A DNA stretch of 50,847 nucleotides from a virus: the IMG/VR virus record IMGVR_UViG_3300035678_000003, positions 1 to 50,847 of that record. One strand, given 5' to 3'. Positions within the stretch are counted from its first letter, which is position 1; every line of letters begins with the position of its first letter. Shown here piece by piece: positions 6,243-14,255 of the stretch. The translations under genes and the position numbers were made by a program. The notes below the pieces were generated by a model, which ran no database searches, had not been told where the DNA came from, and worked only from the letters and a program-made list of their open reading frames with translations.

Positions 6243-8066
6243 ATGCACAACCCGACGTTCGAGGCGATCTGCACCGCCGTGGAGGAGCAGACTGGTTATC
6301 CGCCCAAGGGCAGCGACACCCGCAAGAAGGGGGTCTGCCCGGCCCACGAAGACACCAAACCCTCGCTGTCGATCCGCTGGGACGCGGAGAAGCTCGTGGT
6401 CGGAGTGACCTGCTGGAGCGGGTGCACGTTCGACGAGATCGTTAAGTCCCTGGATCTGACGAAGGAAGATTTCCGGGACAAGCTTCCCGGTGCCCGTTCC
6501 GGCCGACGGGGTGCCAGCCGGACCAAGCGTGCGCCGAAAGCCACCGAGGCCGACGACGAGCAAACGAGCGGCAAGCGCGGGGCCCCGGAACCCGGCCGCA
6601 ACGAGGTGGCGCGATACCCCTACACCGACGAGACCGGGAAGGTCCTGTACTACAACGTCCGGTTTGAGCCGAAAGACTTCCGTATGGCGGGGCCGGATGG
6701 GCAGATGAAAGCCCTTCCAAAGAACCTGCGGCGCGTCCCCTACAACCTCCCGAAGCTGCTGGCCGCAATCGAGGCTGGCGAGGTCGTGTACTGGGTCGAG
6801 GGCGAGAAGGATGTCCACTCGCTCGCCGAGAAGGGCGTGGTCGCCACAACGTCCGCTGGCGGAGGAGGCACCCCGCCCGAGCCCGCCTGGGCTGCCCTGT
6901 TCGAGGGCGCGCACCTTGTCGTGGTCGGCGACAAGGACAAGACCGGGCAGAAATACGCGAAGAATATCGCGAAGCTGGTCGTCAATGAGGTAGCGTCGGT
7001 CCGGGTAGCGCAAGCCGCGACCCCGCAGGCCAAGAGCGACGTCACGGACCATCTCGCTGCCGGGTACCGCCTGGACCAGCTCGATTGGCAGCCGATGCGC
7101 TCGATCCGGCGCACGCGCTGGACGATGTCGGATCTGATGAGCACCCCGCCCGAGCCGCTGCGCTGGGCCCTGCCCGGCGTCATCCCCGAGGGGCTCACCC
7201 TGTTGGTCGGGGCCCCGAAGGCGGGCAAATCGTGGTTTAACCTCAACCTCGTGACCGCCCTGACCACGGGCCGCCCCGTCGAGGTGTTCGGGTGGGGCCA
7301 GGACCTGGAGCCCTGCCCGTCCCTGTACCTGGCTCTGGAGGACCCGCACCGCCGGGTTTACGACCGGATGAACCAGATCACGCGAGGGCTCGACTTCAAA
7401 GCGCACCGCGCGGGTGACGTGTGGCTATCGCTGGACCCGCTGCATTCCGGCGGCCGGGACGAAATTGAGCGGTGGCTAGAGAAGAACCCGACCGCCCGAA
7501 TGATCGCGGTCGACGTGCTGGCAAAGGTGCGCGACGGCGACGAGGGCCAGACGATGTACCAAGCCGACTACGAGGCCGTGGGCGCGCTGAAGGATATCGC
7601 CGACGACTACGGGATCGGCGTGGTCGTCACCCACCACGACCGCAAGAAGACCGACGACGACTTCGTAAACATGGTGTCCGGCACCAAGGGCGTCACGGGT
7701 GCGGCGGACACGATTCTGTACTTGGAGCGGAAACGCGGCTCCGACGAGGGCACGCTCAAGAGCGAGTCGCGCGACGTGGAGAGCTGTACATACAAAATGC
7801 AATTCGTGCGTGAATTCGGTCGCTGGCAGATCCTGGAGCGATTGGACCCGGATGCCGAGCCGTCGCCCAACGCCGAGCCGAAGATGGCGCTCGCCGACCA
7901 GATCAGCCAGGTCCTGATGCACCGGGGCGAGTCGAGCCTCAAGGATGTGGCGAAGGTGCTCGACGTGCCCGAGGCTACGGTCAAGCGTGCGGCTGCCGAC
8001 GCGCGCGAGAATGGGGCGCTGAACCAGACCTCAGACGGCAAGTGGTACGTCCCTAAGGTGAACTGA
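6243..8066 (+). CDS. Primase-helicase (CHC2-like zinc, TOPRIM, RecA-like helicase)
   Basis: A 607-residue fusion of primase and replicative helicase. An N-terminal zinc module carries CPAHEDTKPS (about residue 35) and CWSGC (about 61). A TOPRIM domain follows with WVEGEKD (about 185) and VVVGDKDKTG (about 225). A RepA/AAA_25-type ATPase has GAPKAGKSW as Walker A (about 323) and LIAVDVL-type Walker B around 420. The last 60 residues resemble a winged helix (DVAKVLDVPEATVKRA). It should unwind DNA and prime synthesis at the phage fork. The start codon overlaps nothing and is preceded by a structured leader; its stop overlaps the polymerase ATG by one base. Confidence 0.88.
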   Translation: MHNPTFEAICTAVEEQTGYPPKGSDTRKKGVCPAHEDTKPSLSIRWDAEKLVVGVTCWSGCTFDEIVKSLDLTKEDFRDKLPGARSGRRGASRTKRAPKATEADDEQTSGKRGAPEPGRNEVARYPYTDETGKVLYYNVRFEPKDFRMAGPDGQMKALPKNLRRVPYNLPKLLAAIEAGEVVYWVEGEKDVHSLAEKGVVATTSAGGGGTPPEPAWAALFEGAHLVVVGDKDKTGQKYAKNIAKLVVNEVASVRVAQAATPQAKSDVTDHLAAGYRLDQLDWQPMRSIRRTRWTMSDLMSTPPEPLRWALPGVIPEGLTLLVGAPKAGKSWFNLNLVTALTTGRPVEVFGWGQDLEPCPSLYLALEDPHRRVYDRMNQITRGLDFKAHRAGDVWLSLDPLHSGGRDEIERWLEKNPTARMIAVDVLAKVRDGDEGQTMYQADYEAVGALKDIADDYGIGVVVTHHDRKKTDDDFVNMVSGTKGVTGAADTILYLERKRGSDEGTLKSESRDVESCTYKMQFVREFGRWQILERLDPDAEPSPNAEPKMALADQISQVLMHRGESSLKDVAKVLDVPEATVKRAAADARENGALNQTSDGKWYVPKVN

Positions 8067-10132
8067 TGACGGTCCTGCGCGGATTCAAACCTAGCCAACT
8101 ACCCGACCTCGAAACCTTCGTTGCCGCTGACACCGAGACCTCCGGCCTGCACCCCGATGATGGCGGCCGGGTGGCCGTCGTGTCGGCCGCGTGGCACACG
8201 CCTTCGGGCAAGATCGAGTCGTGCGCCTTCCCGTTCTGGCAGGGCTTGTACGAGAAGCCCGACGTGCTGGAGAAGGCCGACTTCGGCTGGAAGGATTATG
8301 TCGAAGGGCCCGAGGTCCACGGGTACTTCAAGAATGGCAAACCCCGATCGAAGAAGATCCACCGGAAGTGGACGATCGAGGAGAAAATGGAGGCGCTCGG
8401 GGCTAACCCGAACCTCGGGCCGGAGGACTGGGCTATCCTGATCGAGTGGCTCCTGAAGGTACCGGGCCTGGTCTGGCACAACGCGCTGTTCGACCTCGTC
8501 GTGATGTACGCGGGCACCCCGGACTTCCCCGGCGTCGACCTGCTGCAGCACACGGCTTGGGACACCATGCTCGGGCAACGCGCCCTGGATCCGGAACACC
8601 CGCTCGCGCTGAAGGACACCGCCGAGCGGCTGTTCGACCGCCCGCCCACCGAACAAGACGCGCTGAAGGAGCACCTGAAATCGCGCAAGTTCCCGACCGC
8701 CGGTAAGAACGTGCGGTACGACTACGCCGACTGGGACGTGATGGAGGAGTACGCGGCAGTCGACACCGAGGACACGATCCAGCTCGCCCGGCACCAGTGG
8801 CACCGCTTCAGCGAGGGCGAGTCGAGCTGGGACCTGATGCACCACAACATGGACGTCATGGCCGCCCTGACCCGCATGGAGCAGCGCGGGGTGCCGTACA
8901 AGGCGGAGGAATCGTTGGTCTGGGCCGAGAAGCTCGACGCCCGGATCGCCGCCATGGTAGACGGGTTCCCGTTCAACCCGACCGCCCCGCAGGCGACTGA
9001 GTTCTTCTTCGGGCAGGGCGAGACCCAGCGCGGGGTGCACTGCCTCGGGCTTAAGCCCGTCAAGCTTACGGGCAACGGGAACGCGTCGCTTGATGGCGAG
9101 GTGGTGGACGAGCTGGCCGCTCGCGACGTGCCCTGGGCCAAGGAGTACCGCGAGTACGGAATGAGCCAGGACGCGGTCGGGAGGTACTACCGGGGGTACG
9201 CGGAAGCCACCGGGGAGGACGGCCGCCTGCGGACGCGCTTTCGGCAGACCGGGACCCGAGCGGGCCGCCTGTCGTGCGAGCGCGTCAACCTGCAGGCCAT
9301 CCCGCACGACCACCGCTTGCTCGCCGGTAACTCGGAGATCCTGGCGGAGGCTCCGAGCCCGCGCGCCCTGATTGAGATTCCCGAGGGCTACCGAGGGTTC
9401 CACATGGACCTCGCGCAGGCCGAGCTACGGGTTGCCGCCCTGGAGGCGCGGTGCGAGCCGATGCTGCAGTACTTCCACGAGGGACGCGACCCGCACGGCG
9501 AGACGGCTATCGGTCTGGGCCTCACCGCTGGCAAGGACGACCCGGATGGCATGGACTGGTACAAGGCGCGGTCCGTGATCGGGAAACGCTCGAACTTCTC
9601 GCTCGTCTTCGGCATCGGCCCTAAGAAGTTCCGCGAGGACCTGCGCAAGCAGTCCGGCATCGACTTCGGCATCAAGAAGGTGACCGAGATCCACAAGGAC
9701 TGGAACGCCCTATACCCCGAGTTCAGCCGCGCGATCAAGCGCCACATGTACGCGGCCGAGAAGCAGGGGTGGACGCCGATCAAGGGCGACCTGCGCCGTT
9801 ACTACACGCCGCTGGAGATGGGCATCGGGCCGGACGGCCGACGGCTGCAGTACAACGACCTGCACAAGGCGTTTAACCAGCGAGTACAGGGCCTGCTCGG
9901 CTGGTTCGGCCAGTATTGGCTCAAGAAGGCCGAACGGCACCTGTTGGACGCCGGGCTCGACGAGTTCGAGTGCGGCCTGCTGCTGCAGATTCACGACGCG
10001 CTGATGGTCATGGTCCCCGTAGGGATGGAGCACCTGGCCGAGGAGTGCGCCCAGATCGCCCGCGACATGTGGGTCGAGTGGTTCCCGGACGTCCCCGGCG
10101 GGGTGGACGTGGAGGAGTGGAACCACAAGTAG
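8066..10132 (+). CDS. dpoZ: Family A DNA polymerase, DpoZ candidate
   Basis: A 688-residue polymerase with an intact 3'-5' exonuclease: DTETSGLHP (Exo I, about residue 24), WHNALFDLVVMY (Exo II) and YAAVDTEDT (Exo III). The polymerase domain has motif A MDLAQAELR (about 447), motif B with RSVIGKRSNFSLVFG (about 500) and motif C QIHDALMV (about 641). The Glu after the motif C Asp in bacterial Pol I (HDE) is Ala here. No 5' nuclease domain is present. The gene directly precedes purZ and mazZ homologues. In aminoadenine siphophages the polymerase beside purZ is DpoZ, which favours dZTP over dATP. The general polymerase call is certain; the DpoZ assignment rests on gene neighbourhood. Confidence 0.85.
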   Translation: MTVLRGFKPSQLPDLETFVAADTETSGLHPDDGGRVAVVSAAWHTPSGKIESCAFPFWQGLYEKPDVLEKADFGWKDYVEGPEVHGYFKNGKPRSKKIHRKWTIEEKMEALGANPNLGPEDWAILIEWLLKVPGLVWHNALFDLVVMYAGTPDFPGVDLLQHTAWDTMLGQRALDPEHPLALKDTAERLFDRPPTEQDALKEHLKSRKFPTAGKNVRYDYADWDVMEEYAAVDTEDTIQLARHQWHRFSEGESSWDLMHHNMDVMAALTRMEQRGVPYKAEESLVWAEKLDARIAAMVDGFPFNPTAPQATEFFFGQGETQRGVHCLGLKPVKLTGNGNASLDGEVVDELAARDVPWAKEYREYGMSQDAVGRYYRGYAEATGEDGRLRTRFRQTGTRAGRLSCERVNLQAIPHDHRLLAGNSEILAEAPSPRALIEIPEGYRGFHMDLAQAELRVAALEARCEPMLQYFHEGRDPHGETAIGLGLTAGKDDPDGMDWYKARSVIGKRSNFSLVFGIGPKKFREDLRKQSGIDFGIKKVTEIHKDWNALYPEFSRAIKRHMYAAEKQGWTPIKGDLRRYYTPLEMGIGPDGRRLQYNDLHKAFNQRVQGLLGWFGQYWLKKAERHLLDAGLDEFECGLLLQIHDALMVMVPVGMEHLAEECAQIARDMWVEWFPDVPGGVDVEEWNHK

Positions 10133-10139
10133 ACAGGGG

Positions 10140-10158
10140 TTTACCACCGTGGTAAGAT
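10140..10158 (+). promoter_or_regulatory. Operator-promoter of purZ (TTTACCACCGTGGTAAGAT)
   Basis: A near-consensus palindrome with extended -10 TGGTAAGAT, placed 7 nt after the polymerase stop. Predicted +1 is near 10165. The leader has CCTGCC at 10171-10176 and GGAGAGG before the ATG at 10194. The purZ-mazZ-dUTPase genes therefore have their own switch. Confidence 0.85.
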
Positions 10159-10193
10159 AGACCCTATTACCCTGCCCGATGGAGAGGAACAAC

Positions 10194-11354
10194 ATGTCAG
10201 GACGCCTTATCGTCGTGGTCGGCGGACAGTTCGGCAGCGAGGCCAAGGGCCACGTCGCTGCCCAGCTCGCCGAGTACCACGATGCGGATCTGGTCATCCG
10301 TACCGGCGGGCCGAACGCGGGCCACACCGTATACAGCCCCGCCCAGGTGGCACACGACGCGTCGACCGCCCACCCGTTCAAATTGCGGCAGCTGCCGACC
10401 GCCAGCGTGAGCAACCCCCGCTCGACGCTCGGAATCGCGGCCGGGGGGCTAATTGACCCCGAGCTGCTGGAGGAGGAGCTGAACTCGACCGACGCGAACC
10501 GCGTGCTGATCGACCCGGCCGCCACCATCCTGGAGCCGAAGCACCGCCACGCGGAGGAGGCCGACCCCGAGATGCAGTGGGGTTCGACCAAGGAAGGCAT
10601 CGGGGCCGCCCGTGCCGACCGTGTTCACCGGACGGCGCGCACGGCCGGGGACTGGTACAAGGAGTTCCCCAACAAGCGGGTCGCGCTGGCAGACCTGGCC
10701 CAGATCGCCCGCGACACGCTGCGACACGGTGGCGCGGTGCTGGTGGAGGCCGCCCAGGGCTACGGGCTCGGACTGCACACCGACTATTACCCGAAGACCA
10801 CATCGGCGGACTGCCGCGCGGTCGACGCACTGGCGGATGTTGGCCTGTCGCCCTGGTCCATTCCGTTCGTCGACCTGAACGTCTGGGTGGTCGTCCGCCC
10901 CTACCCGATCCGTGTGGCGGGGGAGTCCGGGCCGCTGGCAGGGGAGACCACCTGGGATGACCTCGGGCTGCCGGAGGAGCGGACCACAGTCACCAACAAG
11001 GTCCGGCGCGTCGGCGGCTGGGACCCCGAGCTGGTGTACAAGGCGATTCAGGCGAACGGGGGCGGCCTGGGTACCAACCCGAAGACCGTGCGCGTCGCCC
11101 TGACCATGGTCGACCAGGTGATCCCGAACCTGGCGAACGTCGGCTCGGGACACGAGCTGTTGAGCGCGGAGCTGCAGGACCTGTCCGACCTGATGGACTG
11201 GTTCCACCGGGTCGGCAACTGCGGGGCGGACGTCGGCATGATCACGACCTCGCCTTACTCGGCGGTGTTCGATATGGACGCGAACCCGATGGTCCGCGCC
11301 CTCACCCAGGCATCCAGGCTCGTCACGGAATCCCGCATGGCGGAACCCCTCTGA
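10194..11354 (+). CDS. purZ: PurZ-type adenylosuccinate synthetase homologue (aminoadenine pathway)
   Basis: A 386-residue PurA-superfamily enzyme. The nucleotide-binding loop reads GGQFGSEAKGH (residues 10-20), where bacterial PurA has GDEGKG with the catalytic Asp13. Asp is Ser15 here, the change reported for phage PurZ, which condenses dGMP with aspartate to give a precursor of 2-aminoadenine. NAGHT (41-45) keeps the His of the family. The start at 10194 has GGAGAGG 6-7 nt upstream; an in-frame ATG at 10179 overlaps that ribosome site. Its stop overlaps an ATG (TGATG), but the next gene probably starts further on. It acts with MazZ and host PurB-type lyase and kinases to make dZTP. Confidence 0.85.
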   Translation: MSGRLIVVVGGQFGSEAKGHVAAQLAEYHDADLVIRTGGPNAGHTVYSPAQVAHDASTAHPFKLRQLPTASVSNPRSTLGIAAGGLIDPELLEEELNSTDANRVLIDPAATILEPKHRHAEEADPEMQWGSTKEGIGAARADRVHRTARTAGDWYKEFPNKRVALADLAQIARDTLRHGGAVLVEAAQGYGLGLHTDYYPKTTSADCRAVDALADVGLSPWSIPFVDLNVWVVVRPYPIRVAGESGPLAGETTWDDLGLPEERTTVTNKVRRVGGWDPELVYKAIQANGGGLGTNPKTVRVALTMVDQVIPNLANVGSGHELLSAELQDLSDLMDWFHRVGNCGADVGMITTSPYSAVFDMDANPMVRALTQASRLVTESRMAEPL

Positions 11355-11368
11355 TGGCGGTCCACCAA

Positions 11369-11417
11369 GGGCCGGGGCTGTGTTACTGCGACTTGCTGGC
11401 ACAGCCCCACAAGGCCC
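11369..11417 (+). promoter_or_regulatory. Hairpin between purZ and mazZ
   Basis: GGGCC-GGGGCTGTG pairs with CACAGCCCC-ACAA-GGCCC around a 17-nt loop. It sits 15 nt after the purZ stop and supports reading this stretch as intergenic rather than as the N-terminus of the next gene. It may stabilise or attenuate the transcript. Confidence 0.45.
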
Positions 11418-11464
11418 ATCAAGACGGAGTCGGCGGCATTTCGCTACAGACCGAGGAGGGTGCA

Positions 11465-11836
11465 GTGGTGTTCAACCCGGACCTGAGCAAGCCGACGGAG
11501 ACGTACGTCGGCGGAGGGCAGCGCGAGGCCAACGCGGGCCGCCCTCGCTACGACCTAATGTGGACCCGCAGCCAGCCGCTGGACGAGCAGATGCTGACGC
11601 GGGACGCCAAATGGATCGCCTACGGATCGGCGAAGTACGGCGAACGGAACTGGGAGGCATTTGAGGGCCCGGACGCCCTCGCCCGCTGCGAAGCGTCGCT
11701 CGGTCGGCACTACGCGGCCTTCATGCTGGGCGAGGACGACGAGGACCACGCGGCAGCTATCCGCGCCAATGTCCAGTTCATCGAGTACATCCGCTGGCGG
11801 ATGATCCCCGACGGAAGCACCGAAGGCCCATTCTAA
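11465..11836 (+). CDS. mazZ: MazZ-like dATP/dGTP pyrophosphohydrolase
   Basis: A 123-residue protein matching the dATP/dGTP diphosphohydrolase N-terminal family (formerly DUF5664): GGQREANAGRPRYDLM near the start, then KWIAYGSAKYGERNWE, CEASLGRHYAAFMLGEDDEDHAAAIRANVQF. The Glu/Asp-rich helices are those that bind metal in all-alpha NTP pyrophosphohydrolases. GTG at 11465 or 11468 is preferred because GAGGAGGG (11453-11460) precedes it; the frame is open from an ATG at 11354, but that stretch contains a hairpin. In Z-phages MazZ turns dGTP to dGMP, the PurZ substrate. Adjacent purZ strongly supports this role. Confidence 0.78.
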   Translation: MVFNPDLSKPTETYVGGGQREANAGRPRYDLMWTRSQPLDEQMLTRDAKWIAYGSAKYGERNWEAFEGPDALARCEASLGRHYAAFMLGEDDEDHAAAIRANVQFIEYIRWRMIPDGSTEGPF

Positions 11837-11846
11837 GGAGAAATTC

Positions 11847-12722
11847 GTGTCCCTGACTGCCTACCTTGCCCGACCGATCGACCTGTCGTCCCTGACCGGC
11901 GCGCAGTCCAATCACCTGGCGTTCGTCGAGGACTACCTCCTCGAACGCGGCGTGGTCGTCTTCAAGCCCGCCGGAGCGTTCGCAGTGCCGCCCGAGACGC
12001 CCCCGCACGGCGCAATCCAGGACATCAACCGCTACGCCCTGGAACGATCCGACCTGCTCGTCGCGCTGTACCCCGAGGCCGTCGGGGTAGGCACCGCGAT
12101 GGAGCTGGAGTACGCCCGTGCGGCCAAAAAGCCCATCCTCGTCGTAACCGACGTGGCCCACAAGTCGTGGTCGCTGGCGGGGGTCCCGAAGGCCGTGAAG
12201 ACCCAGTTCCCGACGGGGTCCGAGGTCGAAGCCGTCGTCGCCTGGGCCCACCTGGCGCAGACCGAGCGGGAGAAGGATGGGGCGGCTGCTCGCCCGGTGC
12301 TCAAGTTCCAGCTCGACGACGATGCCAAGATGCCGACGCGTGGCTACGCCGGAGACGCCGGGTACGACCTGTACGTCCAAGAGGACATCGTGATTGGCCC
12401 GGACGCGTTCGCCGACGTGCCCATGGGCTGCGCGGTCGAGCTGCCGCCCGGCGTCTGGGGGTTCATCACCGGTCGCTCGTCGACCCTGCGCAAGCACAAC
12501 CTGCTGGTGACCACCGGAATCATCGACACGGGCTACCGAGGGCCGCTGTTCGCCGGGGTCAAGAATCTCGACTTCAACCGCCCGTTCACGGCGGAGAAGG
12601 GAACCCGGCTCGCCCAGCTCATCCCGCTCCCGAACCTCGCGGACGGTATGCTGGCGGTAGAAGCGCAAACCCTCGACCCGTCCGAGCGGGGAACCGCCGG
12701 ATTCGGGTCGTCTGGCCACTAG
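11847..12722 (+). CDS. Nucleoside deoxyribosyltransferase-like domain fused to dUTPase
   Basis: A 291-residue two-domain protein. Residues 1-145 look like the nucleoside 2-deoxyribosyltransferase superfamily: AYLARPID at the start, DINRYALERSDLLVAL, then GVGTAMELEYARAAKKPI with a Glu in the expected catalytic position. Residues 150-291 are a complete trimeric-type dUTPase: AGYDLYV (motif I), GRSSTLRKHN (II), GIIDTGYRGPL (III), GTRLAQLI (IV), ERGTAGFGSSG (V). It begins with GTG at 11847 after AAGGAG. The dUTPase lowers dUTP; the first domain may remove or exchange bases in the deoxynucleotide pool. The fusion is unusual and fits a phage that remodels its dNTPs. Confidence 0.85.
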   Translation: MSLTAYLARPIDLSSLTGAQSNHLAFVEDYLLERGVVVFKPAGAFAVPPETPPHGAIQDINRYALERSDLLVALYPEAVGVGTAMELEYARAAKKPILVVTDVAHKSWSLAGVPKAVKTQFPTGSEVEAVVAWAHLAQTEREKDGAAARPVLKFQLDDDAKMPTRGYAGDAGYDLYVQEDIVIGPDAFADVPMGCAVELPPGVWGFITGRSSTLRKHNLLVTTGIIDTGYRGPLFAGVKNLDFNRPFTAEKGTRLAQLIPLPNLADGMLAVEAQTLDPSERGTAGFGSSGH

Positions 12723-12730
12723 GAGGGGCG

Positions 12731-13456
12731 ATGCCTGCTGGCAAGCCAATCAAACGGACGGCGGAGGAGCGCGCGAAGCTTCCGCCGTCCAAGCGGGGCG
12801 CGCACAACACCAAGCCGCCCGTGCCGCTCAAGCGCGAGCTGTGCGGCGCGACCAAGCCAAATAAGGAGAAGTGCGGCCTGCCCGCCGGGTACGGCACCGA
12901 CCACCCCGGCAAGGGCCCCTGCAAGCACCATTTCGGGAACACGGCCGGAGTGGTCCGGGGCGTAGCGATCGACGATGGCAAGGACGTTATCGCTACGCTG
13001 CGCGGAATGGGTGTCGAGATGGACATCGACCCTATCGACGCGCTCGTGTGGGAGGTGCGCAACTCGGCTGGACACGTCGCCTGGCGGCGCTCGATTATCG
13101 CCACCTGGGAGACCCGGGACAAGAAGGGTGACTTCATCCCGCTTACGGCGGAGCAGGAAAACTTCTACGCTGCGTACCTGGAAGAGCGCAAGCAGCTCGT
13201 CTACGCCGCCCGGATGGCCGAAGCGGCTGGCGTGCAGCAGCGGGCAATCACGATCTCGGAGAAGCAGAGCGTCATGCTCGCGGACGCGGTCGAGGCCATC
13301 CTTATTGGGCTCGGGCTGTCCGAGCGGCAAAAGGAGCTGGTGCCGGAGATTGTGCCGCCCACCCTGCGCGCGATCGCCATGCGCGTGCCGCTGCTGGAGG
13401 AGCTCGTGAGCACGGATCCGGACATCAACGAAGCGTGGATCGAGAGGAACCGATGA
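12731..13456 (+). CDS. Probable terminase small subunit
   Basis: A 241-residue protein. The N-terminus is basic with a zinc-type cluster (CGATKPNKEKCGLPAGYGTDHPGKGPCKHH). A long helical part follows, with DPIDALVWEVRNSAGHVAWRR and ERKQLVYAARMAEAAGVQQRAITISEKQSVMLADAV in separate helices, a pattern seen in actinophage small terminase proteins. The ATG at 12731 follows GGAGGGG. If correct, it recognises the packaging site and recruits the large subunit, which lies 7.5 kb away, an uncommon separation. The alternative is an unrelated zinc-binding DNA protein. The stop overlaps the next ATG (ATGA). Confidence 0.55.
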   Translation: MPAGKPIKRTAEERAKLPPSKRGAHNTKPPVPLKRELCGATKPNKEKCGLPAGYGTDHPGKGPCKHHFGNTAGVVRGVAIDDGKDVIATLRGMGVEMDIDPIDALVWEVRNSAGHVAWRRSIIATWETRDKKGDFIPLTAEQENFYAAYLEERKQLVYAARMAEAAGVQQRAITISEKQSVMLADAVEAILIGLGLSERQKELVPEIVPPTLRAIAMRVPLLEELVSTDPDINEAWIERNR

Positions 13457-13770
13457 CCAACACCTGGAACTACTTGATCGCGGCCGGACAGGAGATCGCG
13501 ACATCCGCCCGTCCGGCCGAGTGGCGGGCCCGCGTCGACGCCCTGCTGGTCTGGCACCTGAACAAGACGGCTGCCGACGCGGCTATCGAGTACTCCCGCC
13601 TGATCAACGAGAATGTCGCGCCGGAGATCGCCGCCATGTCCGTCGAGATGGGGGCCGAGTACCTGATGGCGATGGAAGCGGCGGCCGACGTGCTGGGCGT
13701 CGGTTACTCCAAGTGGTCGGTGGACGCAAATTTCAAGAAGGCGTTCCCGAACGCCAAGAGTGACGGATAG
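13453..13770 (+). CDS. Small helical protein of unknown function
   Basis: A 105-residue mostly helical protein with Trp residues near the N-terminus (NTWNYLI, EWRARVDALLVWHL). The ATG at 13453 overlaps the TGA of the probable small terminase, so they are co-translated. An in-frame ATG at 13435 would extend it by six residues. It ends the operon, followed by the 54-bp palindromic element and a hairpin terminator. It could be a packaging accessory protein judged only by its neighbour. Confidence 0.65.
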   Translation: MTNTWNYLIAAGQEIATSARPAEWRARVDALLVWHLNKTAADAAIEYSRLINENVAPEIAAMSVEMGAEYLMAMEAAADVLGVGYSKWSVDANFKKAFPNAKSDG

Positions 13771-13779
13771 TAATCAAGA

Positions 13780-13833
13780 TGATGAGTTTATAGCAAGACA
13801 TGTACCCAGGGTGGGCTTGCTATAAACTCATCA
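13780..13833. repeat. 54-bp palindromic element, copy A
   Basis: An 18-bp perfect inverted repeat, TGATGAGTTTATAGCAAG / CTTGCTATAAACTCATCA, around an 18-nt centre. The reverse complement of copy B (31712-31765) matches this copy over all 54 positions except about three. No U-tract follows. It is AT-richer than its surroundings and lies between a gene end and a hairpin terminator. Its function is unknown; see findings. Confidence 0.85.
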
Positions 13834-13844
13834 GGCGCTACTAC

Positions 13845-13879
13845 GGGCGGTGACGACTCTACGGGTGTCGTCACCGCCC
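13845..13879 (+). terminator. Strong hairpin terminator
   Basis: GGGCGGTGACGAC / GTCGTCACCGCCC, a 13-bp perfect stem with a 9-nt loop, followed by ACCTATATA. It lies between the gene ending at 13770 and the operator-promoter at 13917 and separates two rightward operons. Confidence 0.75.
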
Positions 13880-13916
13880 ACCTATATACGGGGAGTAGTC
13901 GGGATTGCGGGGTATC

Positions 13917-13934
13917 TTACCATCGTGGTAAGGT
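13917..13934 (+). promoter_or_regulatory. Operator-promoter (TTACCATCGTGGTAAGGT)
   Basis: Palindromic operator with extended -10 TGGTAAGGT. A second half-site, GGTGGTAACC, follows at once. Predicted +1 is near 13941, and GGAGG at 13949-13953 precedes the ATG at 13962, so the leader is only about 20 nt. Confidence 0.7.
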
Positions 13935-13961
13935 GGTAACCCTACCCCGGAGGTGTGCACG

Positions 13962-14255
13962 ATGTCGGTTCCCAGACCATCCGCAGTAGTGCGGGTGTTC
14001 TACATCGCCAAGTACACGTTCAAGCTGACGGAAAACCACGACGGCACCTTCGCCGTCGTCAAGGTCCCCATCGTCAACCCGGTTCGGCGATCCATGGAGA
14101 TGCCCCAGCCGGACGCCCTGATCTTCAGTCGCAAGATCGCCGCCATGGGTGGGCAGTCGAAGGTAATGCGCTGGAAGACGAACCAGGGCATGTACGGCGA
14201 ATGGGTCTTGGTAGAGGATTCGAACAAACCCGACAAGGAGAAGCGCAATGGCTAG
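13962..14255 (+). CDS. Small hypothetical protein
   Basis: A 97-residue protein, beta-rich in the first half (VVRVFYIAKYTFKLTEN) with a basic, hydrophilic C-terminus. The ATG at 13962 is 8 nt after GGAGG; a GTG at 13953 overlaps that site and is rejected. It is the first gene of an operator-controlled operon and overlaps the lipoprotein gene by 8 nt. Family not recognised. Confidence 0.65.
   Translation: MSVPRPSAVVRVFYIAKYTFKLTENHDGTFAVVKVPIVNPVRRSMEMPQPDALIFSRKIAAMGGQSKVMRWKTNQGMYGEWVLVEDSNKPDKEKRNG

Noticed and set aside
10179-10193. ATG at 10179 as start of purZ
   Set aside because: It overlaps the ribosome site GGAGAGG that serves the ATG at 10194, and the extra residues MERNN are not family-like.
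11354-11464. N-terminal extension of the MazZ-like protein from the ATG at 11354
   Set aside because: The stretch forms a hairpin, reads unlike the family, and GAGGAGGG sits right before the GTGs at 11465/11468.
13780-13833. Element A as an ordinary intrinsic terminator
   Set aside because: There is no U-tract, a separate strong hairpin lies 12 nt downstream, and the unpaired centre is conserved in the inverted copy, which a terminator would not need.
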